Source: Pichia kudriavzevii (Eukaryota > Ascomycota > Pichiomycetes > Pichiales > Pichiaceae). From it: a stretch of DNA of 64,000 nt. Under the pieces are notes generated by a model that saw only the letters and a program-made list of their open reading frames with translations, was not told the DNA's origin and ran no database searches. The stretch spans positions 1,178,001-1,242,000 of the forward strand of contig NC_042510.1 of NCBI RefSeq assembly GCF_003054445.1, in the 5' to 3' direction. Positions 1 to 9,989 of this stretch are shown here, one piece after another (position 1 is the first letter of the stretch; each line of letters begins with the position of its first letter). The position numbers were made by a program, and so were the translations under genes.

Positions 1-3000
1 CACCGGTACCTTCTACAACAGCATGTGCTCCAGAGTTTCTAACAGCAAACCTCTCAGCAGCAATACCTCTAAAGAAGGCAGTACCGGATGTAGCACCATA
101 TAAACAAGTGTTACCAATGATGATATTTTCCTCTGCCTTGAACTTCGAATCTTTTGGAGGATAAACAATCAACCTACCGCCAGATAAACCTTTACCAACA
201 TAATCGTTACAATCACCTTCCAATTCTAGGGTGATACCAGCTGCTAAGAAGGCACCAAACGATTGACCAGCCGAGCCTTTAATATTGACATGAATGGTAT
301 CATGTGGCAGTGAGTTTGGCCCAAATCTCTTCGAGCATCTGTAAGACAGCGTCGTACCAATAGCTCTATCGGTGTTAATAGCATTTGCTTCAATCGTAAC
401 AGGTAATCCTCTATCCAGAGTAACCTCCGACTCATCAATCAACTTGTTGTCTAACCTAACATGGAGCCTGTGATCCTGTTTCTTCTCACACTTAGTTGCA
501 ACTCCAGGCCTGATAGAGTGTGCAGGAGTCAAGATTGGAGATAAATCAATGTTTGCATTCTTGGTAGTTCTCAAATCATCTCTCACATAAAGCTTTTCAG
601 CCCTACCCACCATTTCATCGATGGTTCTGAAACCCAACTTAGCCATGATAGCTCTGAGCTCGTTTGCGACATAGTAAAAGAAATTGATAACATGTTCCGG
701 CGTACCCTTGAATTGCTTTCTAAGGTAAGGATCTTGTGTGGCAATACCGACAGGACATGTATTAGTGTGACATTTTCTGTTGTAAACGCAACCCATTGCA
801 ATCAACGGAGCAGTAGCAAACCCCCATTCCTCAGCACCCAACAAACATGCAACTGCAATGTCCCTACCTGTTTTCAATTGTCCGTCAGTTTGGACAACAA
901 CCCTGCCTCTCAAATCGTTTAGGACCAATGTTTGGTGGGTTTCTGCTAATCCTAATTCCCATGGTAAACCGGCGTTTTTAATACCGGTCCACCTAGCCGC
1001 ACCAGTGCCACCATCGTGACCTGAGACCAAAATGTGATCTGCCTTGGCCTTAGCAACACCGGCTGCAATAATACCAACACCAACCTCTGAGACCAACTTA
1101 ACAGAAACCCGAGCTCTTGGATTAGCACATTTTAGGTCATAAATAAGTTGTTTTAAATCTTCAATAGAGTAAATATCATGATGTGGTGGAGGAGAAATTA
1201 AACCTACACCAGGGGTAGAATGTCTAGTTTTTGCAATAGACTCAGAGACTTTATAACCTGGTAATTCACCACCTTCACCTGGTTTGGCACCTTGTGCCAT
1301 CTTAATTTGTAATTCATCAGCATCAGATAAATAATAAGAAGTAACACCGAATCTACCTGATGCAATTTGTTTGATTGAAGATCTCATCGAATCACCATTC
1401 TCAGAAGCTTTGGATCTTTCAACATCCTCACCACCTTCACCAGTGTTTGATTTTCCTCCTAATCTATTCATAGCAACGGCTAATGTAGAATGTGCTTCCA
1501 TTGAGATGGAACCATAAGACATTGCTCCAGTACAAAAGCGTCTAACAATCTCAGTCCACGGTTCAACTTGATCGATAGGAACTGGTGTAGAAGATTCAAA
1601 ATCAAAATCTAACAGGCCTCTGAGAGTACAATTCTTGATTGCATCATATTCCTTTTTGGAATATGCTTCATAGGCCTTGCTATTCTTATTTCTAACAGCA
1701 TCCTGAATCGAAGCGACAGCAGCAGGTTCATTGACATGTGATTCCCCACCATCCCTCCAATGATATTCACCAGATTCAGGTAAACCCTTAGGTTTTATCG
1801 TATCCCTTGACGGATAGCCCAATTCATGCAACGAAAATGCGTCTTGTGCAATATATTCAAAAGTTATTCCCCTTATTCTTGAAGCAGTACCAGAAAAACA
1901 TCTATCAATAACAGAGTTATCTACGCCTAATGCCTCAAAAATTTGAGCACCCTTGTAGGAAGCTAAAGTTGAAATACCCATCTTCGACATGACTTTTAAG
2001 AGACCATCATCAATAGCATATTTATAATTATGAATGATTTCCTTATTTGTGTATGATTTTGATAGTAGATTATCATTGTTCAACTTGATTAAGGTATCCA
2101 TGGCTAAGTAAGGGTTAATACCATCAACACCATATCCAACTAAGCAACAGAAATGGTGAACCTCTCTTGCTTCTGCCGTTTCAACAATAATGGCAACTTT
2201 AGATCTTTGTTTTTGTCTGACTAGGTGATGGTGAACAGCACCTGCAGCAATTAGAGCAGATACGGCAACTCTAGATTCCGAGAGATTCCTATCTGACAAA
2301 ATAATCACTTGGGAATCATCCAAGATTGCCTGAGTTGCTTCTTCACAAATTCTATCCAATGCTTCAGTATATCCCGTTAAACCTTCTGATTTATCAAAAG
2401 TAATGTCAATGTTTGTGACAGACCAAGATGGATGAACCTTGTTGATCTCCTTCAGAGCCAATAGCTCATCATTTGATAAGATTGGAGATTTCAGTTTCAA
2501 TCTATTGCATTGATTTGGATTCATTTCCAACAAATTGCCTTGAGGACCAACATAACATTCCAATGACATGACTATTTTTTCTCTAATTGGATCAATTGGT
2601 GGGTTAGTAACTTGAGCAAACAACTGCCTAAAATAATCATAAATTAACTTCGGTTGTTCAGACAAACATGCCAAGGCCGAATCGTTACCCATAGAGCCCA
2701 ATGGTTCCTTTGATGTATTCACCATTGGCACTAGAATGGATAAGACTTGCTCCAGAGTATAACCGTTAGCCAATAACTTTGGATCATCCTTGATTTTTGT
2801 ATCGGAATCAACCTTTGTCTGTAAGCTAATGCCACGGTTTTCTAATTTGGTGATAAGTTCAGGAATAGTAATCATATTGGACAAAGTCCAAGCCTTAAAA
2901 TCAAACCTATTTGAAACTTGCTTCTTCAACTCCCTATCGTCAACAATTCTTCCCTCCTTTGTATCAACTAATAACATTCTTCCAGGGTGTAGCCTACCCT

Positions 3001-4539
3001 TTTCTACAATTTTTTTGGATTCAATAGGAATAACACCAACTTCAGACGCACATATCATGATGTCGTCATCTGTCAAGTAGTATCTACAAGGTCTTAAACC
3101 ATTTCTATCCAAATTGGCACCACAGAATCTACCGTCAGAAAAGGTAAACAAGGCAGGCCCATCCCAAGGTTCCATAAGACAAGCCACCCATTCGTAGAAC
3201 GCCCTCTTCTTAGGATTCATATGTTCATTATTTTGCCATGCTTCAGGAACTAGAAGCATAACAGCCTCAGGTAATGTCAATACACCATTAATGACTAAAA
3301 GTTCCAAGACATTGTCTAAAGCAGCCGAATCCGAACCACCTTCTTCGATAATAGGATACAATTTATCAATATCCTCACCGAATAATTTGGAGGCCATAAC
3401 ACCTTCTCTTGCCCTCATCCAGTTTTTATTACCTCTAAGAGTATTGATTTCACCATTATGTGCTGCCCATCTTAAAGGCTGTGCCCTATCCCAGGATGGG
3501 AAAGTATTGGTAGAGAATCTAGAATGTACTAGGGCAAAATGACATTCGTAATCTGCATTCACTAAATCGTAATAGTATTGGTAAACTTGAGCAGGAACTA
3601 ACTGACCTTTATAAACAATGTTTTTGTTGGATAACGAACAAATGTAAAACCAATTGTGCAAGCCAATCGTATGTGTCGATTGTTTTCTCAAAATATACAA
3701 TTGTTTCTCGAAATGTTTTTGATACTTGGATTCAAAATCTTCATCTGAGATCTCCACCGGGGAAACTCCAGAGCCATAAGCTTCTTCAAGAACAACAGCT
3801 GGTTGGTAGATTTTTGGTTCTCTAGACAATGCCGCAGGTCCCAAGATCGTGTCATCGACAGGTACCTTACGCCATCCCAAGACCCGCAAACCTAATGAGG
3901 AAGCAATATTTTCAAAAGTGGTTTTTGATTTTTCATAAACTTCATTGTCCTTTTTGAAGAACAAGTTACCAACAGCATATTGGCCATATGAAGGTAATTC
4001 AACGTTACAATAATACTGGAATTCCCTTTTCATGAATTTGTGTGGAATTGACGTCATAACACCTGCACCGTCACCGTCTCTTGCATCAGAACCAACCGCA
4101 CCTCTATGTGTCATATTACAAAGCAAATATTTTGCATCCGAGATGATTTTATGAGAAGCTTGTCCCTTTATTTGACACGCAAAACCTGTAAGGATAGAAA
4201 AAAAAAGAGGGAAAGAGGTAACACCATAGGGGAAATGTTAGTATTCATGTACTTTCAGAAAATGGGTGTAAAAAAAAAAAACTAGGCAGGGAAAACAAAA
4301 TAATCAACTGCCGATATAAGTTACATACCGACACCACAGTTGTCCTTTTCATATTCTGGATTGTAAAGACCCTTTTGGATAGGAATAGTCGATGCCCACG
4401 AGGTATTCTCTGGAACTTCATCATATTTGTATACAGAATAGGACTCCTTGTTTGAGTCCAACTCGATTGACGAGGCAGAGGATGGAGAGAGTGGGCGATC
4501 AGACAACACCGAGCCAGAATCTGTTTCAGATGCAACCAT
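1..4539 (-). CDS. GLT1: Glutamate synthase (NADH-GOGAT), two exons, C-terminus cut by window edge
   Basis: Makes two glutamates from glutamine and 2-oxoglutarate, for nitrogen assimilation. Exon 1 is 4329-4539 and exon 2 runs from 4185 off the left edge. Joined, they read DNCGVGFACQIKG, the start of a class II glutamine amidotransferase domain; Cys68 should become the N-terminal nucleophile after removal of a 67-residue propeptide. Further on come the amidotransferase domain, the central domain, the FMN/2-oxoglutarate barrel (VSGHDGGTGAARWTG), the 3Fe-4S cysteines in KCHTNTCPVG, and the beginning of the GXGXG helix domain. About 1,465 residues are visible; the yeast enzyme has about 2,145, so the NADH-binding part lies outside. 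GATA-type and CCAAT sites in the upstream spacer fit nitrogen and Hap regulation, which is inferred. The family assignment is very secure. Confidence 0.96.
4186..4328 (-). other. GLT1 intron (143 bp)
   Basis: Read on the minus strand, the donor is GTATGT (4323-4328), the branch point is a perfect TACTAAC (4237-4243) and the acceptor is ACAG ending at 4186. Removing it joins phase-1 exon ends and restores the conserved CGVGF motif. Without splicing, the frame stops two codons after the donor. The branch adenosine lies about 52 nt from the acceptor. Confidence 0.95.
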
Positions 4540-5046
4540 TGATGTTTCTGCTGATGTTTGCTATATCAATGTACAAAGGAAACAAAAAAAAGTATACACA
4601 ATCCAATAAATGGAAAAGAAGGAAATGTGCAACAATTATAGCAACCACATAGATAAGACCAATGTGGTTTTGGCGATCTCCATGACAAGTGGAAAAAAAA
4701 AACACACATTCACACAAACCAACAATCGGGTTGCTCAAGCCGCGGAGTCATCCGTCCCACCCCGCTTTATCCTATCCAGCCAATCAGCGAAAGCGTCTTT
4801 CCAATATTCACCGCACCGACGCACCGAGGCGGTGACGCAAGAAAAAGGGGAAAACTTTTGCCGTTTTCGGAATTATCTGATGAGCATGAAAATTGGATTA
4901 AAAGACGGCTACGGCGGCGCATTTGTTGCCGCATTGGGTAACTCAAATCAGGAAATATGTATATACATATATATATATATATATACAGATGTATATTATG
5001 GTTCTTTTGGTTGTCTATTTCTACAAATGTCTTTCTATATGGCTGC
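4540..5046. promoter_or_regulatory. GLT1 upstream region with GATA and CCAAT sites and an (AT)n tract
   Basis: Spacer between the GLT1 start and the PWP1 stop, both genes on the minus strand. It contains GATAAG at 4652-4657, reverse GATAA-type cores at 4765-4771 and 4873-4878, and a CCAAT box at 4780-4784. Nitrogen-responsive GATA factors and the Hap complex are known to act on such sites in yeast; their use here is inferred. An imperfect (AT)n run covers about 4955-4986. No convincing gene is seen; the open frames here have no recognisable content. Confidence 0.5.
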
Positions 5047-6834
5047 TTACTCTTCAAAGTCCTCATCCTCCTCCTTCTTCTCGAGACCCCCCGCTTCTGG
5101 CTCGACAACGCTTTCGCCGTAACCGTGCTTGTACTTTCTGGCAATTCTACTCACGCGTCCGTACTTGTGGGCCTCCTCCACTGCCCTGCCTTGAAGAGAC
5201 TTTAGCTCGTCCTTGAAACTGTTCTGTACAGTCTTGTTACTGAAAACGTCCCACATCTTTAGGCCGGAATTACTCGAACCACCAATGACAAGATGTCCAC
5301 TAACCTCGAGCTCGTTGGCAAAGGAGGAGGTCAAGACATTGCCGCATCCAAAGTCTTTGCTCAAAATCATCCTAGGCTTGTTGTCCTTCACGTTCCATAC
5401 CTTAACAACCTTTTCACCCATTGCTCCAGTGACAATTAGACCTGGAATTTCAGAGTTACTACTCAGAGTACTGATTCCCGAGTCGTGTGCATGCAAAGTC
5501 CATAGTGGCTTGTCGCCTTGGTCCATACGCGTATCGTAACAATACACATTACCGGAATCACAACCTCCAATGACCAGATGCTCGCCAACCTTGCCAATAC
5601 TTTCAACTTCTTCCCCATAGCCAGAACCACATGAAAAACTTTTAGAATTGCTTATAACGTCGTCTAGCCTGACATCACTGAGTCTGATTTTACCATCGTA
5701 ACCACCCGTCAGTAAGGTGGTCTCTCCAAACCACATACTGCTCGAAACAGCTTTTCCCTCATGCAATCCCTCATCAATGGCTCTGTCAACTTTGCATCTA
5801 CTTAGATCCCATAGCTTAACGGTAGTATCTGCAGAAGTAGATGCAAGAACGTTTCTGAATATGCGGTTATGGGACAATGAGACAACTGCATCGGTGTGAC
5901 AAGTGGAACTGACTTTGGATCCCAATTTCTTCTTCTTCTTAGAGCCTTTTTTCTTTGATGAACCTGAGTTCTTGGAACTCCATTCATGGTATTCGTTTTC
6001 ACCTAAAATGACGTCTGGGAAAGCCTTGTCAATGCAATCCAAATTCCATAGTTCAATGGTTGGTTCAAAAGTACCAATAGCTGCAAAATTTCCAACATTA
6101 GATACCTCGTTCTCACCCTTTGGTCTGAATGACAACCACTCAACGCATAAAGGAAAAGATGGTAGCATTAGATCATGGTGAATATACAAATTACCTTCAC
6201 GGACCATGCCTCTTTTCACATCCGGATCAATTTTTTTTTCTTCCTCTGCTGCTTCTTCATCTTCGGGTCCAAGAGCACCTGCACCATCATCATATATATA
6301 TACATCTAAATATGAGACCTCATCTTCAGTTCTAGTTGCCAAAACTAGATTGTCGGTTGGATAGACCTGTAATTCCGCACGTGCCTCTAACTCTTCTTCC
6401 TCCGTTGGCAATTGCAAATAATGTTCTTCTTCGACATCTTCACCTTCATCTAGCTCGACTCCTTCTTCAACAATTTCACCATCGCCAACCTTCTTAACTC
6501 TTTTAACATATGTAGCACGTGTATTGGTCAAACCTGGGAACATTTCAATTTTTTCACCCGCCAATTCTTCGTCATCATCATAATGCTCAAAATCATATTC
6601 TTTCAATTCATCGTCAATATCAAGTTGTGACTTTAGTTTTTCAGAATCAACCTTTTTATCATCTTCAGATCCACCATTTTCCTCTTCCATAGCTTCATCT
6701 AAATCTGCCTTGGCTTCGCCCAAGTTCAGTTTGGACATTGCTTCAATTCTAGCCATTTCTTCATCATTAAGTTCATATGTCTCAGGAAACTCAGAGGCTA
6801 TACCTCTTGGTACCCAGCTTGTTGCAGAGATCAT
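5047..6834 (-). CDS. PWP1: WD-repeat ribosome-biogenesis protein Pwp1
   Basis: A 595-residue protein starting MISATSWVPRG, close to the yeast Pwp1 N-terminus. Pwp1 is a nucleolar WD40 protein needed for 60S subunit and 5.8S/25S rRNA maturation. An acidic N-terminal third (residues about 30-150) carries the conserved LQVYPTDNLVLATRTEDEVSYLD block. It is followed by a lysine-rich loop (KKKGSKKKKK, near residue 300) and WD repeats such as STSADTTVKLWDL and TGAMGEKVVKVWNV, then a basic segment (SRIARKY) and an acidic tail. Length matches the family (576 in S. cerevisiae). The start is an ATG and no intron is needed. Confidence 0.96.
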   Translation of the reverse strand: MISATSWVPRGIASEFPETYELNDEEMARIEAMSKLNLGEAKADLDEAMEEENGGSEDDKKVDSEKLKSQLDIDDELKEYDFEHYDDDEELAGEKIEMFPGLTNTRATYVKRVKKVGDGEIVEEGVELDEGEDVEEEHYLQLPTEEEELEARAELQVYPTDNLVLATRTEDEVSYLDVYIYDDGAGALGPEDEEAAEEEKKIDPDVKRGMVREGNLYIHHDLMLPSFPLCVEWLSFRPKGENEVSNVGNFAAIGTFEPTIELWNLDCIDKAFPDVILGENEYHEWSSKNSGSSKKKGSKKKKKLGSKVSSTCHTDAVVSLSHNRIFRNVLASTSADTTVKLWDLSRCKVDRAIDEGLHEGKAVSSSMWFGETTLLTGGYDGKIRLSDVRLDDVISNSKSFSCGSGYGEEVESIGKVGEHLVIGGCDSGNVYCYDTRMDQGDKPLWTLHAHDSGISTLSSNSEIPGLIVTGAMGEKVVKVWNVKDNKPRMILSKDFGCGNVLTSSFANELEVSGHLVIGGSSNSGLKMWDVFSNKTVQNSFKDELKSLQGRAVEEAHKYGRVSRIARKYKHGYGESVVEPEAGGLEKKEEDEDFEE

Positions 6835-8418
6835 ATTGATTCGTATTTCCTAGGTTAATACAAAACAACTTAGTTTATATTTCCCAAAAAAAAAAATTTA
6901 ACCCATGCTGAAATACTTTTTTTTTTGCAAGAAAATATTTTTTCTTCTCCTTTTCTTACTAGCTTCCTTGTTGAAACCTACACGACATGAATTTACGCGC
7001 AACTCTATCAAATTTTGTGTTTTAATTACTAAATTGAGTAATGCTTTTGAGGACCAACTGGTAGTTTTATGTTCTTTCATTGAACCTATATTTATCTTTG
7101 CGCCAACAAGGCTCGTTTCATTTTTGAGTCGAGGACTATGTCATGGCTTCAAGTAGTCAGTTGAAAACCGTGAAACCTATGAACAACCAGTTGCTTTATT
7201 CAGGATAAGAAAGAGAAGAATTTACAAGCAAAGCCATGATGCAAAGTCAGAGATAAATTGTGGATATCTGTTTCCTGAGTATTTATTTCTATCTTTATTA
7301 CTGGACTCTCTTTATTATTTATCGAATTGTATCACAAGTTGCCTGTATTATGTTTGTGCAGGTACACTACATACCAAACATAAAACATAAAGAAGACATG
7401 TTTTTTATATGGTAAAACCGGAGTTTCTCTGGGGTTGTATTTACCCTGGACGACAATTGAAATCTTATTAGTAATTAAACTAACCGCAAAATGTAGATAC
7501 AACTACACAGTAGATGCACTTGTGCATATTACCATTGATTAAAGTTGGTGTTATTTGTAGCTCGTCATGAACACCGACTAGCTGGTCAGCTAAAAGATTA
7601 CAGCAAAGAATCTCTCTAAGGATATACAAGATCTAACCATATTCAAAGATGCTCTTGGTTCGTTGACTAACATAATTGATTTTTAAGAAATTTGTGAATA
7701 TAACAGGTTTGTTGATCTCTTAAGGCTTCCCAAAACCCTAACCTGCAATTTTCTCTAAAAGAATGAATATCTTTAGCGGACTTTTTTCTTTTCTATTAAG
7801 AAGCACCATGATTAGTATTAACTTAACTTGCTACTCATGTAATACTTTTTTTGCTACGATAAAGTCTCAATTATTTTTATAAAGCAACTTTGGAAACCTT
7901 GAGTGCTCGTAACAGTATACAGCAAGTTAAAATTGTCTCATCAAATGTCATGTTTCAAGCGTTAAATTAATAAATTCTTAGTTTCTTGTAATTATTACTA
8001 CTCAAAAAACATGTAATAGTATTGCGTATATTACCATGTTTGAAGAAAAGTGGCGCGGTCCTATTCAACTGTTGTAATTGTTGATGTTTCAAAATATATA
8101 GAAAAGTTTATATAGCAAGATTTTATTTTTGAAGAACAGCAGCTGTCTGTGTCACTGCATTTTATTATGCCAAATATGTTTGGTGTATGCAGAGTTAAAA
8201 GTAGACATTATATTTCCATTTATGTAGGAATTCCTACTATTGAAGGGGTTCACGAGTGTTTGTGTATTCATCAGATTGTGTATTTGGCCACTTGGAAGAG
8301 GGATCAACCCGCCATTATTTATACTCCACGAGCTTTGATTATGTGCATTAGTAGGTACAGGATAAGCCAGAAAATAGTTCATAAGAGAAGCACCTCTGTT
8401 AATTGTTAATTCGTAACT
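6835..8418. other. 1.6-kb intergenic spacer
   Basis: AT-rich DNA between PWP1 (start 6834) and the downstream end of the spliced membrane-protein gene. Poly(dA:dT) runs near 6885-6960 are typical of a yeast promoter and probably belong to PWP1. The longest open frames (an 86-codon frame on + and a 76-codon frame on -, both around 8150-8400) overlap each other, resemble no family I know and have no hydrophobic or repeat signature. I see no tRNA, snoRNA or other feature I can support. Confidence 0.4.
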
Positions 8419-9679
8419 TCAGCTTAGATTTTGATTTTCATTCAGTTTTGTGGTTTCATTGCCTATAGCTTTGTAAGCTACCGTTGTGGCTAAGCTCTTA
8501 GTAGTTTCTTCTTTATATTTTTCTTTCTCATTGGTGTTATTTACATTTGTGAGTTTAGGGTTTGCAATGACTGAGTTTGAGCTTTTGAATTCCGGTTTAA
8601 GTTTATCTTTAGCTAGCTGATCTAACATGGGTAATTCTATGTTTAATGGTTCTAAACCTCTTAAAACGTTTTTGGTATCAACAAAGCCTAGTGTTTCTAT
8701 TGCTGCATTGCTTATAGGTGTACTTGAGCCTCTGAAACTGTGTATCCCATTATCATTCCAAACAGGAGTATCTTGGGATTTTTTTGTTTGATCATGATTA
8801 ACTTTGTATCTTAAAGGATCTACATTTACACTTCCGTTTGCTTCAAACTCAGCACTAAAGGCTGCTTTACACTCTGCATCCTCATCACGTGAAGATAATT
8901 CAGGTTTCCCAGTCACTGAAAGGCATGGTCTAAGACACGGCTCAGATTTAGTTAAAGCATATCCTCTTGGCTTAGGACAGATTGGTTTCTCTGTTTTTGA
9001 GTTGCTTTTGATAGTTTCAGAGAATATTGTCTCTGCTGTTTTGAATAATCTTCTTTTCTGTGGAGATCTTTTTATACTATTTTCGACGTTCACCATGTGC
9101 TGTATTTCCTCAACTGTCAAATTAGAAATATAGTGTAAAAAAGCAACAATGAACCCAACTAAAAAAAGTATATTGTGGAGAGAGAAAGTGTAATTTTTTA
9201 CACTTCCTTTCTTTGCTAAATTATCAAGCTTTTGCGAGTTAAGAATACAAAACTTAAGGGTTGCAAGGACGCTTCGATCATTGGAAATGAATGGGATGAT
9301 TTCCAAGCATCTTTTTTGTGTTAGTATTAAGTTTACTGCTTATGGAATTGCCTATAAAAAAATGTCTAACTTACTTTTCAAATTGCCCAGAAGCTGTTGA
9401 ATCAAATTTTTGTAAAGCAATGTTTAAGAGTGTATTTTTGTTTAGAATAAAGCACCTCTTGATTTGGTTACTTAATTCACCATTAGCATTTGGCTGAGTT
9501 ATTTCATTCCACGGAAAACATCTTTTAATGTTGTCGAGTGCAATTTGAAAAGACGAAGGAACAAATTCTTTATCCTTAGCAAACGTGCTAAGAAAAAATA
9601 GGTAGTATAAAAACCTGGTGACACCTGCCACCATTGCCAAGTAGACAAGCCCTATGCGCCATAAGCTATATAACCACAT
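8419..9679 (-). CDS. Two-exon integral membrane protein, possibly nucleoporin Pom34
   Basis: Exon 1 is 9375-9679 (ATG at 9679) and exon 2 is 8419-9310, giving 398 residues in frame. The first ORF stops right after a GTAAGT donor, and the second has no ATG of its own. Residues about 5-30 (LWRIGLVYLAMVAGVTRFLY) and about 145-165 (ILFLVGFIVAFLHYISNLTV) are hydrophobic and could span a membrane. The rest is a polar, low-complexity C-terminal tail. The arrangement of two membrane segments, the helix after the second one, and a late KNVLRGLEPLNIE motif recall Pom34, a pore-membrane nucleoporin (compare yeast PAYLFKGLETPLK). S. cerevisiae Pom34 is 299 residues with a longer N-terminus before the first segment, so the match is weak. 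Another nuclear-envelope or ER protein is possible. Confidence 0.4.
9311..9374 (-). other. Probable intron of the POM34-like gene (64 bp, acceptor uncertain)
   Basis: On the minus strand the donor is GTAAGT (9369-9374) and the branch point is TACTAAC (9320-9326). The first AG after the branch is a non-consensus AAG only about 10 nt from the branch adenosine; using it makes exon 2 start at 9310. A second AAG ending at 9272 is also in frame and lies about 49 nt from the branch, closer to the GLT1 spacing. Both keep the reading frame, so the junction must be settled with cDNA. Confidence 0.65.
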
Positions 9680-9989
9680 GCTTACTGGAAGCTATCTACG
9701 TTTCCTGTTTCTTTTAAAAAATCATCTAAACAATAAACATGAAAGACTTGCACAGAATAAAACTGGGAAAGAGGCAATACTCAAAGTTGGGCCCATTCGT
9801 CGAGTTTCCTTAGAAGTGTGACTCTGCAGTCTATGGACGTTTTTTTTTTCACTTGTTCACAGTAGAGAATCCTACTACCACGTCCAATAGAAGCAAATAC
9901 TTTATTTTCAGAACTAAAACACAAGATATATAGTTTATACATGGACACGAATGATGAGAAAAAACAAAAAAACAAACTCTACGTTTAAC
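9680..9989. other. Short spacer between RRP5 stop and the POM34-like gene
   Basis: This 310-bp stretch holds the RRP5 3' end and the promoter of the downstream minus-strand gene. A 53-codon ATG frame on the minus strand (9781-9942) is open but resembles nothing I know. I do not call it a gene. Confidence 0.4.

Noticed and set aside
4610-5144. Frames of 170 (+) and 125 (-) codons in the GLT1 upstream spacer
   Set aside because: Both run through an AT microsatellite (IYIYIYIY-type translation) and through promoter-like DNA or PWP1 coding sequence in another frame.
8149-8409. Overlapping 86-codon (+) and 76-codon (-) frames
   Set aside because: Mutually overlapping, no recognisable content; expected by chance in 1.6 kb.
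9781-9975. 53-64 codon minus-strand frame between RRP5 and the POM34-like gene
   Set aside because: No family similarity, no clear promoter, and it could not be joined by consensus splice sites to the gene downstream.
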